Of a DNA stretch of 64,000 nt, positions 8,522 through 17,744 are shown piece by piece; the first letter of the stretch is position 1; each line of letters opens with the position of its first letter. Origin of the DNA: Streptacidiphilus melanogenes (GTDB lineage: Bacteria; Actinomycetota; Actinomycetes; Streptomycetales; Streptomycetaceae); contig NZ_BBPP01000015.1 in the NCBI RefSeq assembly GCF_000787835.1, positions 29,240 to 93,239 on the forward strand, written 5' to 3'. The notes beneath the pieces are model-generated. The model saw only the letters and a list, made by a program, of their open reading frames with translations, was not told the DNA's origin and searched no databases. The translations under genes were made by a program, and so were the position numbers.

Positions 8522-10879
8522 TTACTCCCCGGTGCCCGTCAGGTGCTCCGGCCGGACCGGTACCCGGTTCAGCGCGAGACCCGTGGCCTGGCGGATGGCC
8601 GCGACGACGGCCGGGGTGGACGAGAGGGTCGGCGCCTCGCCGACGCCGCGCAGCCCGTAGGGGGCGTGCTCGTCGGCGAGTTCGAGGACCTCCACCGGCA
8701 TGGGCGGGGTGTCCAGGATGGTCGGGATCAGGTAGTCGGTGAAGGACGGGTTCCTGACCTTGCCGTCCTTGACGACGATCTCCTCCATGACCGCGAGGCC
8801 CAGCCCCTGGGTGGAGCCGCCCTGGATCTGGCCGACCACGGAGAGCGGGTTGAGGGCCTTGCCCACGTCCTGGGCGGCGGCCAGCTCGACCACCTTGACC
8901 AGGCCCAGCTCCACGTCCACGTCCACCACGGCGCGGTGGGCGCAGAAGGTGTACTGGACGTGGCCGAAGCCCTGGCCGGTCTCCTTGTCGAAGGGGACGG
9001 TCGGTCGGTGGTGGTGCTCGCGGGTCAGGTCGATGGCGCTGTCGCCGAGCAGGTCCGCGATCGGGACCAGCGCGCCGGCGGAGGCCGAGACGACCTTGCC
9101 GCCGACCAGCGACAGGTCGTTGTAGTCCCAGCCGTAGCGCTTGCGGCCGAGGGCGACCAGCTCGTTGCGCACCGCCTCGCAGGCCAGCTTGACGGCGCCG
9201 CCGGTCATGTACGTCTGCCGCGACGCGGAGGTCGAACCGGCCGAGCCCACCTCGGTGTTGGCGGGGTGGATGGTGACCTGCTCGACGCCGAGCTCGGTGC
9301 GGGCGATCTGGCCGTGGACGGTGACGCCGCCCTGGCCGACCTCGGCCATGGCCGTGTGCACCATGGCGACCGGCTCACCGCCGATGACCTCCAGGCGGAC
9401 CCGGGCGGTCGAGTAGTCGTCGAAGCCCTCGGAGAAGCCGACGTTCTTGATGCCGACCGCGTAGCCGACGCCGCGCACGATGCCCTCGCCGTGCGAGGTG
9501 TTGGACAGCGCACCGGGGATGTCACGGACGTCCAGGTGCGTGGTGTCCAGCGCAGGCGGCAGCGGCAGTGCCTTGACGCGGCGCAGCAGATCGGCGACCG
9601 GGGCCGGGGCGTCGATCTCCTGGCCGGTCGGCATGATGGAGCCCTGCTCCACCGCGTTGATCTGACGCAGCTCCACCGGGTCCATGTTCAGCTCGGCGGC
9701 CAGCTTGTCCATCTGCGCCTCGTAGGCGAAGCAGGCCTGGACCGCGCCGAAGCCGCGCATCGCGCCGCAGGACGGGTTGTTGGAGTAGAGCGCGACCGCG
9801 AGCATGTTGACGTTCGGCACCTCGTAGGGGCCCATGCCCAGCGAGGCCGCGTTGCCGACGACCGCGGGGGAGGCGGAGGCGTAGGCGCCGCCGTCCAGCA
9901 CGATGCGGGCGTCGCAGTAGACGAGCTTGCCGTCGCGGGTCGCGCCGTGCTCGTAGCTGAGCTTGGCCGGGTGACGGTGCACGTGCCCGAAGAAGGACTC
10001 CTCGCGGGAGTACACGATCTTGACAGGCTTTCCGGTGCGCTGCGCCAGCAGGCAGGCGTGGATCTGCATGGACAGGTCCTCGCGGCCGCCGAAGGCGCCG
10101 CCGACACCGGCGAGGGTGAGCCGGACCTTGTTCTCCGGCAGCCCGAGCACCGGCGCGATCTGCTCGCGGTCCACGTGCAGCCACTGGGTGGCGATGTAGA
10201 GGTCGACGCCGCCGTCCTCGGCGGGCACCGCCAGGCCGGACTCCGGGCCGAGGAACGCCTGGTCCTGCATGCCGACCACGTAGTCGCCCTTGATGACGAC
10301 GTCGGCGAGTGCGCGCACCTCGTCGGTGACGCCCTGGCCGTACACCACCTTCTGCGAGTGGACGACGTTGCCGGAGGCGTGGCCCTTGTACTCGGCCGGC
10401 TCGTGCACGTACCCGTACGTCTCCGGGTCGAGGCACTGCTCCTCGGTGGTGATGGTCGGCAGGATCTCGTACTCGACCTTGATCTTGGCGAGCGCGCGGC
10501 GGGCCGTCTCCGGGTGGTCGGCGGCCACGATGGCGATCGCCTCGCCGTGGTAGCGGATCTTGCCCATGGCCAGCGCCGGCTGGTCCTTGATCTCCAGGCC
10601 GTAGAACTTGGAGCCCGGGATGTCCTCGTAGGTCATCACGGCCTCGACGCCGGGGTGCCTGACCGCCTCGGTGATGTCCACAGAGACGATCTTGGCGTGG
10701 GCGTGCGGGGAACGGAGCGCCATGCCCCAGAGCATGTTCTCGTGCCACATGTCGGAGGAGTAGGCGAACTCGCCCTTGACCTTCAGGATGCCGTCCGGGC
10801 GCAGCGGCGAGCCGCCGATGCCGTCGGGATGGGCGGTGGTGATGCCCTGGAGGTTCTTCTCGGTGCGGATCGTGCTCAC
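8522..10879 (-). CDS. Xanthine dehydrogenase, molybdopterin-binding large subunit
   Basis: 785 residues. Catalytic subunit that hydroxylates hypoxanthine and xanthine to urate. The N-terminal a/b hammerhead domain (about 25-140, GILKVKGEFAYSSDM onward) is followed by the molybdopterin-binding domains: VGGAFGGREDLSMQIHA, RGFGAVQACFAYEAQMD, VGQGGVTVHGQIA and, near residue 748, RGVGEAPT, whose Glu is the catalytic base of the family. The GTG start at 10879 overlaps the 2Fe-2S gene stop as GTGA, so the two are translationally coupled; the frame open beyond it is an alternate reading of the 2Fe-2S gene. The order FAD, 2Fe-2S, molybdenum subunit is typical of actinobacterial XDH operons. It ends in TAA, followed by a strong hairpin. 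Confidence 0.92.
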   Translation of the reverse strand: MSTIRTEKNLQGITTAHPDGIGGSPLRPDGILKVKGEFAYSSDMWHENMLWGMALRSPHAHAKIVSVDITEAVRHPGVEAVMTYEDIPGSKFYGLEIKDQPALAMGKIRYHGEAIAIVAADHPETARRALAKIKVEYEILPTITTEEQCLDPETYGYVHEPAEYKGHASGNVVHSQKVVYGQGVTDEVRALADVVIKGDYVVGMQDQAFLGPESGLAVPAEDGGVDLYIATQWLHVDREQIAPVLGLPENKVRLTLAGVGGAFGGREDLSMQIHACLLAQRTGKPVKIVYSREESFFGHVHRHPAKLSYEHGATRDGKLVYCDARIVLDGGAYASASPAVVGNAASLGMGPYEVPNVNMLAVALYSNNPSCGAMRGFGAVQACFAYEAQMDKLAAELNMDPVELRQINAVEQGSIMPTGQEIDAPAPVADLLRRVKALPLPPALDTTHLDVRDIPGALSNTSHGEGIVRGVGYAVGIKNVGFSEGFDDYSTARVRLEVIGGEPVAMVHTAMAEVGQGGVTVHGQIARTELGVEQVTIHPANTEVGSAGSTSASRQTYMTGGAVKLACEAVRNELVALGRKRYGWDYNDLSLVGGKVVSASAGALVPIADLLGDSAIDLTREHHHRPTVPFDKETGQGFGHVQYTFCAHRAVVDVDVELGLVKVVELAAAQDVGKALNPLSVVGQIQGGSTQGLGLAVMEEIVVKDGKVRNPSFTDYLIPTILDTPPMPVEVLELADEHAPYGLRGVGEAPTLSSTPAVVAAIRQATGLALNRVPVRPEHLTGTGE

Positions 10880-11364
10880 TGCGACACCTCCGAGCTCGAA
10901 CACTTGCGGGCCGAGGCGAGACGGACGGCGTCCATGATCTTCTCGTAACCGGTGCAGCGGCACAGGTTGCCGGAGAGCGCCTCGCGGATGTCGTTGTCGC
11001 TGGGCTGCGGGTTGCGCTCCAGCAGGTCGTGGGACTGCACCAGCAGCCCCGGGGTGCAGAAGCCGCACTGCACGGCGCCCGCGTCGACGAAGGCCTGCTG
11101 CACGTCGTCCAGGCCGCCCTCCGGGTCGGCCAGGCCCTCGACGGTGCGGACCTCGCGGTCCTGCACCTGGCCGGCCGCGACCAGACAGGAGCAGACCGGG
11201 GCCCCGTCGAGGTAGACGGTGCAACTGCCGCACTCGCCCTGCTCGCACGCGTTCTTGGAACCCGGCAGGCCCAGACGCTCGCGCAGCATGAACAGGAGGC
11301 TCTCGCCCTCCCAGACGTCGTCCGCCTCGACCTCGCGGCCGTTGGCGGTGAAGGTCACCCTCAT
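10876..11364 (-). CDS. Xanthine dehydrogenase, 2Fe-2S subunit
   Basis: 162 residues carrying electrons between the molybdenum and FAD subunits. The N-terminal plant-type ferredoxin cluster uses C40, C45, C48 and C60 (NACEQGECGSC). The C-terminal four-helix domain cluster uses C100, C103, C135 and C137 (CGFCTPG ... CRCTGYEKI). Both sets are complete. ATG at 11364 has GGAG 6-9 nt upstream and overlaps the FAD subunit stop as ATGA. Its own stop overlaps the next start as GTGA, so the three subunits are made in step. Confidence 0.93.
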   Translation of the reverse strand: MRVTFTANGREVEADDVWEGESLLFMLRERLGLPGSKNACEQGECGSCTVYLDGAPVCSCLVAAGQVQDREVRTVEGLADPEGGLDDVQQAFVDAGAVQCGFCTPGLLVQSHDLLERNPQPSDNDIREALSGNLCRCTGYEKIMDAVRLASARKCSSSEVSQ

Positions 11365-12266
11365 GCTGCGCTCCTCAGGGACTGCGTGTACTCGTTCCAG
11401 GTCCAGGTCAGGGTCCGCCGGGCCATGACCGCCAGCGCGTGGCGGCGGTAGGCGGCGGTCCCGCGGACGTCGTCGATCGGGGACGCGGCGGCGGCGACCA
11501 GTTCGCCGAAGCGCTGGATGGCGGCCGGGCCGATCAGGCCGCCGGACTGCCACAGGCCGCGGTCGGCCAGCTCGCCCGCGATGAACTCCTCGGCTTCCAC
11601 GGCGCGCCGCGGCGTCGGGGCGGCCGAGCCGATGCCGGTGCCGACCGTGCCGTTCTTGGGGTGCAGCGCGATGCCGAAGGCGCACACCGCGATGACCATC
11701 GCGTTGCGGGTGCCGATCTTCGAGAACTGCTGCGGGCCGTCGGCGACGGGGATGCGGACGGCGCGGATCAGCTCGTCCGGTTCCAGGCTGTTGCGCTTGA
11801 CGCCGACGTAGAACTCGTCGATCGGGATCAGCCGGGTGCCGCGTACCGACTCGGCCTCGACGAGGACGTCACGGCCGGCGGCGAGCAGCGCGGGGTGGGC
11901 GTCACCGGCGGGCGAGGCGCCGCCCAGGTTGCCGCCGACGCTGCCGCGGTTGCGGATCTGGGGGGACCCGACGGTGTTGCCGGCCAGGGAGAGGCCCGGC
12001 AGCTCGGTGCTCAGTTCGCGGGTGATCCGGGCGTAGGGGACCGCGGCTCCGAGCCGGATCACCTCGCCCTCCTGGCCCTCGAAACGGCCGGACTCCCATG
12101 CGGTCAGCTCGCTGATCCGGTTCAGGTCCAACAGGGCGGACGGGCGGTGACGGTCGAAGTTGAGCTCGACCATCACGTCCGTGCCGCCGGAGATCGGCAG
12201 TGCGGACGGGTGCTCGGCCTTCGCCGCGAGTGCCTCGTCCCAAGTGGCGGGCCGCAGGAACTCCAT
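11361..12266 (-). CDS. Xanthine dehydrogenase, FAD-binding subunit
   Basis: 301 residues. The first gene of the XDH operon; it passes electrons to NAD+ through FAD. Signatures: LPISGGTDVMVELNFDRHRP (about 23-42) for the FAD pyrophosphate loop, NTVGSPQIRNRGSVGGNLGG (about 99-118) and the C-terminal CODH_FlavC-type region with IGSAAPTPRRAVEAEEF. ATG start with AAGGAG 8 nt upstream. The operon promoter must lie in the 257-bp gap before the divergent M3 peptidase, which contains a 19-bp palindrome. Confidence 0.92.
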   Translation of the reverse strand: MEFLRPATWDEALAAKAEHPSALPISGGTDVMVELNFDRHRPSALLDLNRISELTAWESGRFEGQEGEVIRLGAAVPYARITRELSTELPGLSLAGNTVGSPQIRNRGSVGGNLGGASPAGDAHPALLAAGRDVLVEAESVRGTRLIPIDEFYVGVKRNSLEPDELIRAVRIPVADGPQQFSKIGTRNAMVIAVCAFGIALHPKNGTVGTGIGSAAPTPRRAVEAEEFIAGELADRGLWQSGGLIGPAAIQRFGELVAAAASPIDDVRGTAAYRRHALAVMARRTLTWTWNEYTQSLRSAA

Positions 12267-12353
12267 GCGGGTGACTCCTTCGGTGGGTACGACGAGCTAT
12301 GCGTGGGGAGGTACAAGGGGAGGTGTGAGCAGTACACAATTCGCAGGTGGTGT

Positions 12354-12372
12354 GCCGTCAGTCACTGATGGC
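12354..12372. promoter_or_regulatory. 19-bp palindrome between xdh operon and M3 peptidase gene
   Basis: GCCGTCAGTCACTGATGGC is a palindrome with 9-bp arms that match at 8 of 9 positions around a central base. It sits about 90 bp upstream of the xdh start and 150 bp upstream of the peptidase start. It is a candidate operator for a purine-responsive regulator. Confidence 0.4.
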
Positions 12373-12523
12373 ATGAGCTGCGCCGCCGAGCCCACCCGGA
12401 TGGCTGTACGTTTCTCCAACGGGTGGCGAACGGCACGCGGACTGCGGATGGAGCCCGCGGGGCTGTTCTCCGCTCGCGAACAGGGCGGGCGCGGCTGCCA
12501 CCCCTGGTCGTAGTGTCTGACCC

Positions 12524-14551
12524 GTGACAGAGCCCACGGCTAACCCGTTCCTGCAGCCCAGTGCCCTCCCCTTCGAGCTCCCGCCGTTCGCGGAGATCGA
12601 GGAGGCCCACTACCTGCCCGCCTTCGAGGCCGGCATGGCCGAGCAGCTCGCCGAGATCGACGACATCACGGCGAACCCCGAAGCTGCGACCTTCGAGAAC
12701 ACCCTCGTCGCCCTCGAGCGCACCGGTCAGCTGCTGCGCCGGGTGAGTCTGGTGTTCTTCAACAAAGTCTCCTCCGATTCCACGCCCACGCTGCGTGAAC
12801 TCGACACCGAGATCACCCCGCGCCTGGCCGCGCACACCGACGCGATCCAGCTCGACCCCGCTCTCTTCGCCCGCATCGACGCCGTGCACGCGCGCCGCGA
12901 GGAGCTCGACCTCGACCACGCCGACCTGCGTCTGCTGGACCGCTGGCACTCCCGCTTCGTCCGCGGCGGCGCCCGCCTCGACGAGCCCGGCCAGGCCCGC
13001 CTGCGCGAGCTCAACGCCGAACTGGCCTCCCTCGGCGCCAGCTTCGAGACCAACCTGTTCGCCGCGACCCGCGCCGCCGCCCTGGTCCTCGACACTGCCG
13101 AGGAGCTGGACGGCCTCCCGGACGGCGAGGTCGCCGCCGCCGCGGAGAACGCCAAGGCGCTGGGCCACGACGGCAAGTACGTACTCAGCCTGAAGAGCTT
13201 CACCAACCAGACCGAGCTGGCCTCGCTCACCGATCCGTCGCTCCGCAGCCGCCTGCTCGACGCCTCCCTCGCCCGCGGCCTCGCCGAGAACGGCCCGCTC
13301 GCCGTCCGCATGGCGGAGCTGCGCGCCGAGCGCGCCCGGCTGCTCGGCTTCCCCTCGCACGCCGCGTACGAGGTCGCCGACCAGACGGCGGGCACCACCG
13401 ACGCCGTCGAGTCGATGCTCGGCCGCCTGGTCGCCCCCGCCGTCGCCAACGCCGACCGCGAGGGCGCGGCGCTTGCCGCGTCCGCAGGTGTGCCGAGCGT
13501 CGCGGCGGCGGACTGGCAGTACCTCTCCGAGCGGGTCCGCCAGGAGCGCTACGAGGTGGACGGCGCGCAGATGCGCCCCTACCTGGAGCTCGAGTCCGTC
13601 CTGCACCGCGGCGTCTTCCACGCCGCGGGCCTGGTCTACGGCCTCACCTTCCACGCGCGGGAGGACCTCACCGCCCACCACCTGGACGCGCGCGTCTTCG
13701 AGGTCCGCGAGGCCGACGGCAGGCCGATCGGCCTGTACATCGGCGACTTCTTCGCCCGCGAGTCCAAGCGCGGCGGCGCGTGGATGACGGAGTACGTCCA
13801 GCAGTCGCACCTGCTCGGCCAGCTGCCGGTGGTCACCAACAACCTCAACATCGCCAAGCCCCCGGCGGGCGAGCCGGCCCTGCTCAGCTGGGACGAGGTG
13901 CGCACCCTGTTCCACGAGTTCGGCCACGCGCTGCACGGCCTCTTCTCCGATGTGAAGTACCCGTCGCAGTACATGGAGGTGCCGCGGGACTTCATCGAGT
14001 ACCCCTCGCAGGTCAACGAGATGTGGCAGGAGTGGCCCGAGGTCCTGCAGAACTACGCCCGCCACGTCGACACCGGCGAGCCGATGTCCCCCGAGCTGGT
14101 CGCCCGGGTCCGCGAGGCGCAGAACTTCGGCGAGGGCTTCCGCACCGTCGAGCAGCTGGCTGCGACGCTGCTGGACTGGGCCTGGCACACCACCCCCGAG
14201 GGTGAGGGCGCGGGCGACGCCGCCGCGTTCGAGGCGGCGGCGCTGGAGCGGTACGGCCTGGCCCACCCGTCCATCCCGCCGCGCTACCGCACCGGCTACT
14301 TCGCCCACGTCTTCGCGGGCGGCTACTACGCCGCGGGCTACTACGGCTACATCTGGTCCGAGGTCCTGGACGCGGACACGGTGGAGTGGTTCAAGGAGTC
14401 CGACCGCCCGGTCCGCGAGAGCGGCGAGATCTTCCGCCGCACGCTGCTCAGCCCCGGCGGCAGCGCGGACCCCCTCACCGCCTTCGCCGCGTTCCGCGGC
14501 CGCGCCCCGGAGATCCAGCCCCTCCTGGCCCGCCGCGGGCTCGAAGGCTGA
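12524..14551 (+). CDS. M3 family zinc oligopeptidase (Dcp/oligopeptidase A-like)
   Basis: 675-residue cytoplasmic metallopeptidase that degrades short peptides. The zinc site HEFGHALHG is at about residues 464-472, and the third ligand is the Glu in the following helix near PRDFIEYPSQVNEMWQEW. The N-terminal helical half (about 1-430) matches the M3 fold. GTG start at 12524, following CTGACCC, with only a weak Shine-Dalgarno. The protein is full length for the family. It lies between the purine genes and pucR but is not obviously linked to them in function. Confidence 0.93.
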   Translation: MTEPTANPFLQPSALPFELPPFAEIEEAHYLPAFEAGMAEQLAEIDDITANPEAATFENTLVALERTGQLLRRVSLVFFNKVSSDSTPTLRELDTEITPRLAAHTDAIQLDPALFARIDAVHARREELDLDHADLRLLDRWHSRFVRGGARLDEPGQARLRELNAELASLGASFETNLFAATRAAALVLDTAEELDGLPDGEVAAAAENAKALGHDGKYVLSLKSFTNQTELASLTDPSLRSRLLDASLARGLAENGPLAVRMAELRAERARLLGFPSHAAYEVADQTAGTTDAVESMLGRLVAPAVANADREGAALAASAGVPSVAAADWQYLSERVRQERYEVDGAQMRPYLELESVLHRGVFHAAGLVYGLTFHAREDLTAHHLDARVFEVREADGRPIGLYIGDFFARESKRGGAWMTEYVQQSHLLGQLPVVTNNLNIAKPPAGEPALLSWDEVRTLFHEFGHALHGLFSDVKYPSQYMEVPRDFIEYPSQVNEMWQEWPEVLQNYARHVDTGEPMSPELVARVREAQNFGEGFRTVEQLAATLLDWAWHTTPEGEGAGDAAAFEAAALERYGLAHPSIPPRYRTGYFAHVFAGGYYAAGYYGYIWSEVLDADTVEWFKESDRPVRESGEIFRRTLLSPGGSADPLTAFAAFRGRAPEIQPLLARRGLEG

Positions 14552-14583
14552 GTTTCGCTCTCACGGGCCGTTGCCCTCTGCCA

Positions 14584-14682
14584 GGGCGCGGGGAACTGCG
14601 CGACAGGCCACCCTGAGTGGCAGGTCGCTCAGCGAGCAGGGCCATCCACGCAGGGTGGTTGCTCGCGCAGTTCACCGCGCCC
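14584..14682 (-). repeat. Interspersed intergenic repeat, copy 1 (complete, palindromic ends)
   Basis: A 99-bp element with near-perfect 20-bp ends: GGGCGCGGGGAACTGCGCGA (14584-14603) and its complement with one mismatch at 14663-14682; inside, CCACCCTG pairs with CAGGGTGG. Read on the minus strand it aligns with copies at 17550-17640 and 60739-60833. It follows the M3 peptidase stop and can fold as a long hairpin, so it may also act as terminator. Similar sequences are widespread between genes in Streptomyces from my general knowledge. Confidence 0.8.
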
Positions 14683-14789
14683 CTTGAGATAGTGCAGTGA
14701 CAGGTCGCTTCGATTGCTCGCGCCCCTGACGCTTCCGGTACCGTTCCCCGGAAGCCCACCCCTTTTGCCGAGTTTCGGAGGTACCCGAC

Positions 14790-16355
14790 GTGCGGATCGG
14801 TGCGCTGCTGGCCCCCGCCGCACCGCCGATGCGGCTGCTCGCCGGGAGCGACGAGCTCGACCGCGTGGTGACCGGCGTGATGACGACGGACCTGCGGGAC
14901 CCGAGCCGGTACCTGCACGGCGGGGAGTTCGTGCTCACCGGGATGCTGTGGCGTTACGAGCCCGAGGACTCCGAGCGTTTCGTGCGCCACCTGGCCTCGG
15001 GAGGCGCCGCCGGGCTCGCCGCCGGAGAGGCGGAGGTCGGGCCCGTGCCGCAGGACCTGATCGATGCGTGCGAGCGGCACCGCATGCCGCTCTTCGCCGT
15101 CGGCGAGGACGTCGCCTTCGGGGCCGTCACCGAGTTCGTCAACCGGCAGGTCTCCGCCGACCGCGCTGCGGACCTGTCCGCGCTCGTCGAGCGGCACCGC
15201 ATGCTCGTCTCCGCCGCCAGCGGGGCCGGGCTCGACGCCGTGCTGCAGCTCCTCGGCGGGGACGTGGACCTGGAGAGCTGGGTGCTCACCCCGACCGCCC
15301 GGCTGGTCGCCGGCCCGGTCGACGGGCTCGACGCCGCCGAGCGGGAGGCGCTGGTCCGCGCCCACCTGGAGTCGCAGCGCAGACGCAGCACGCCGGCCAG
15401 CCGCACCCGGGTGGGCGAGCGTCAGTTCTCGCTGCTACCGGTTCCCGGCGGGACGCCGCTCGCCCAGTGGCTGCTCGCCGTCGAGGGTGACATCACCGAC
15501 TGGACCGCGAAGCGCCGCCAGCTCGCCGAGAACCTCGCCGGCCTGGTCTCCGCGGAGCGGGTCCGCCGCGACGAGGGCCGCACGCTGCGCACCAGGCTCG
15601 CCGACGAGATGATCACCCTGCTCCAGCGCGACGCCGCGCCGGACGAGCTGCAGCGCGCCCTCGACGCCGCGCACGCGATGAGCAGCGGGCCCGAACTGCC
15701 CCTGCCGAAGACCTGGGTGGTGGTCTCCGTCGCCGGTCAGGCGCTCGCCGACGGGGAGGCCCGCGAGGCCGTCACCGAGGCGCTGACCGGTCTGGACGAC
15801 CGGGCGCTGGTCGGCGACGACGCGGATGCGGCGGTGGTGCTGCTGCCGCAGCCGCAGGGCGAGCTGACCGCCTCCGAGGTCCTGGCCGACCTGCTGGCGC
15901 CGCTCGAGGCCGGGCTCGGCCCGGAGGGCCGACTCACCGTCGGCGTCAGCGCTCCCGCCGACGGTGTCGGCGGCCTGCGCGGCGCGCTGGAGGAGGCCCG
16001 GCACGCGCGCCGCATCGCCACGGCCCGACTCGGCCGCCTCTGCGTCGCCGGGCCCGAGGAACTCGCCTCGCACGTGCTGCTGCTGGCGGCCGTGCCGGAC
16101 GAGGTGCGCCGCGCCTTCCGCTCCCGGCTGCTGGACCGCGTCATCGCCTACGACCTCGAGCACCAGGCGGACCTCGTCCGCACCCTGGAGGCGTTCCTGC
16201 GCTACGACGGCTCCTGGACCCGCTGCGCGGCCGCGCTGCACGTCCACGTCAACACGCTGCGGTACCGGATCGGGCGGATCGAGGAACTGACCGGTCGTGA
16301 CCTCTCCCGCCTGGAGGACCGGGTGGACTTCTTCCTCGCGCTCGAACTGAGCTGA
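14790..16355 (+). CDS. PucR family transcriptional regulator
   Basis: 521 residues. PucR proteins regulate purine and related nitrogen catabolism genes. The N-terminal PucR domain (about 5-120, LAPAAPPMRLLAGSDELDRV) precedes a middle GGDEF-like or CdaR-type region (about 290-420) and a C-terminal HTH_30 (about 455-515) with SWTRCAAALHVHVNTLRYRI. GTG at 14790 with CGGAGG about 8 nt upstream. It lies 2.5 kb from the xdh operon and 6.5 kb from the purine permease, making it the obvious candidate regulator of both. This is inference from position and family. Confidence 0.88.
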   Translation: MRIGALLAPAAPPMRLLAGSDELDRVVTGVMTTDLRDPSRYLHGGEFVLTGMLWRYEPEDSERFVRHLASGGAAGLAAGEAEVGPVPQDLIDACERHRMPLFAVGEDVAFGAVTEFVNRQVSADRAADLSALVERHRMLVSAASGAGLDAVLQLLGGDVDLESWVLTPTARLVAGPVDGLDAAEREALVRAHLESQRRRSTPASRTRVGERQFSLLPVPGGTPLAQWLLAVEGDITDWTAKRRQLAENLAGLVSAERVRRDEGRTLRTRLADEMITLLQRDAAPDELQRALDAAHAMSSGPELPLPKTWVVVSVAGQALADGEAREAVTEALTGLDDRALVGDDADAAVVLLPQPQGELTASEVLADLLAPLEAGLGPEGRLTVGVSAPADGVGGLRGALEEARHARRIATARLGRLCVAGPEELASHVLLLAAVPDEVRRAFRSRLLDRVIAYDLEHQADLVRTLEAFLRYDGSWTRCAAALHVHVNTLRYRIGRIEELTGRDLSRLEDRVDFFLALELS

Positions 16356-16450
16356 GCCGCTGATCCGTTCGCGCGGGCCGAATCGCGCCGGGCGCCCTCC
16401 AAGCGGCAGGATGGACGGCACCTGTAGCGCGAACACGGATCGGACGCGAG

Positions 16451-17551
16451 TTGAGCAGCGATTACGCCGAATACGTCCGCAGGACGGCCCTGCGCCTGCC
16501 GACGGTCGGCATCGACATCGGCGGTACGAAGATCGCCGCCGGTGTGGTCGACGGCGAGGGCCGCATCCTGGAGCAGCTGCGCACCGAGACGCCGCACAAG
16601 AGCAAGAGCCCGAAGGTCGTCGAGGACGTCATCACCGAGCTGGTCCTGGCCCTCGCGGACCGCCACGACGTCCACGCGGTCGGCATCGGCGCGGCCGGCT
16701 TCGTCGATGCCCAGCGGGCGCGCGTCCTGTTCGCCCCCCACCTGAGCTGGCGCAACGAGCCGTTGCAGGAAGCGCTGAGCGACCGTCTGGGGCTCCCGGT
16801 CATCGTCGAGAACGACGCCAACGCCGCCGCCTGGGCGGAGTGGCGCTTCGGCGCGGGCGCGGGGGAGGAGCACCTGGTCATGGTGAACCTCGGCACGGGC
16901 ATCGGCGGGGCGATCGTGCACGGGGGCCGGCTGGAGCGCGGCCGCTACGGCATGGCGGGCGAGTTCGGCCACATGACCGTGGTGCCGGGTGGCCACCGCT
17001 GCCCCTGCGGCAACCGCGGCTGCTGGGAGCAGTACTCCTCCGGCAACGCGCTGGTGCGCGAGGCCCGAGAGCTGGCGGCGGCGGAGTCGCCGGTCGCGCA
17101 GCCGCTGCTCGACCGGGTCGAGGGCGACGTCGCGTCCATCACCGGCCCGCTCGTCACGGAGGCCGCGCAGGAGGGCGACCCCTGCGCGGTCGAGCTGCTG
17201 CAGGAGATCGGCCAGTGGCTCGGCCTCGGCCTGGCCAATCTCGCCGCGGCGCTGGACCCCGGCCGCTTCGTCATCGGCGGCGGCGTCTCGGCGGCGGGCG
17301 AGCTGCTGCTCGCGCCCGCGCGCGAGGCGTACCGGCGCAACCTCACCGGCCGCGGGTTCCGCCCGGAGGCGGAGATCTTCGAGGCCGAGCTCGGCAACAC
17401 GGCCGGCCTCATCGGCGCAGCCGACCTCGCCCGCGGCCGCGCCCGCCGCTTCCGCACGGTGAAGCGCGCCCGCGTGGAACGCGCGGAGCGCGTCTCCCGC
17501 ACCGGCGTCGGCCGCCGCCGCACCCAGTGGTGGACCCCACTGGAACGGTGA
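16451..17551 (+). CDS. ROK family sugar kinase (glucokinase-like)
   Basis: 366 residues. Phosphorylates glucose or a related sugar with ATP in the cytoplasm. Signatures: ATP phosphate loop GIDIGGTKIAAG (about 20-31), substrate site VENDANAAAWAEWR with the catalytic Asp, NLGTGIGGAIVHGGRL, EFGHM, and the ROK zinc motif CPCGNRGCWE at about 184-193 with preceding His182. There is no DNA-binding N-terminus, so it is an enzyme, not a repressor. The start is TTG at 16451 with a weak Shine-Dalgarno. The C-terminus is an Arg-rich tail (about 325-366) longer than in typical glucokinases. Its TGA overlaps the first bases of repeat copy 2. Confidence 0.88.
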   Translation: MSSDYAEYVRRTALRLPTVGIDIGGTKIAAGVVDGEGRILEQLRTETPHKSKSPKVVEDVITELVLALADRHDVHAVGIGAAGFVDAQRARVLFAPHLSWRNEPLQEALSDRLGLPVIVENDANAAAWAEWRFGAGAGEEHLVMVNLGTGIGGAIVHGGRLERGRYGMAGEFGHMTVVPGGHRCPCGNRGCWEQYSSGNALVREARELAAAESPVAQPLLDRVEGDVASITGPLVTEAAQEGDPCAVELLQEIGQWLGLGLANLAAALDPGRFVIGGGVSAAGELLLAPAREAYRRNLTGRGFRPEAEIFEAELGNTAGLIGAADLARGRARRFRTVKRARVERAERVSRTGVGRRRTQWWTPLER

Positions 17552-17640
17552 GCAACCACCCTGTGCCGATGGCCCTGCGCGCCCGGACCATCTGCTCGGG
17601 TGGCTGTCGCGCAGTTCCCCGCGCCCCCATGGGGTGCAAC
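17550..17640 (+). repeat. Interspersed intergenic repeat, copy 2
   Basis: 91 bp beginning GAGCAACCACCCTGTG and containing TCGCGCAGTTCCCCGCGCCC (17607-17626), ending GGGGTGCAAC. It aligns base for base with large parts of copy 3 (60739-60833) and with the reverse complement of copy 1. The left end overlaps the kinase stop codon. Confidence 0.8.
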
Positions 17641-17671
17641 CGCGCGCGGGAGCGAATCTTCGGCATTCGCG

Positions 17672-17700
17672 TTGACCGCGCTACAGTCGCGACATATCGT
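17672..17700 (+). promoter_or_regulatory. Sigma-70-like promoter for the DUF1707 gene
   Basis: TTGACC (17672-17677), 17-bp spacer, TATCGT (17695-17700), about 45 bp before the GTG start at 17745. It is the best-formed vegetative promoter in the window. Confidence 0.65.
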
Positions 17701-17744
17701 GTTGTCACTGTCCGGCACCGCCGTATCGACTGGAGCATGTCGTC

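Noticed and set aside
8504..10948. 814-codon plus-strand frame opposite the XDH molybdenum subunit
   Set aside because: Shadow frame; the composition is biased to Arg/Val/Asp, with no motif.
12362..14308. 648-codon minus-strand frame opposite the M3 peptidase
   Set aside because: No recognisable domain, and the opposite frame carries HEFGH and a full family match.
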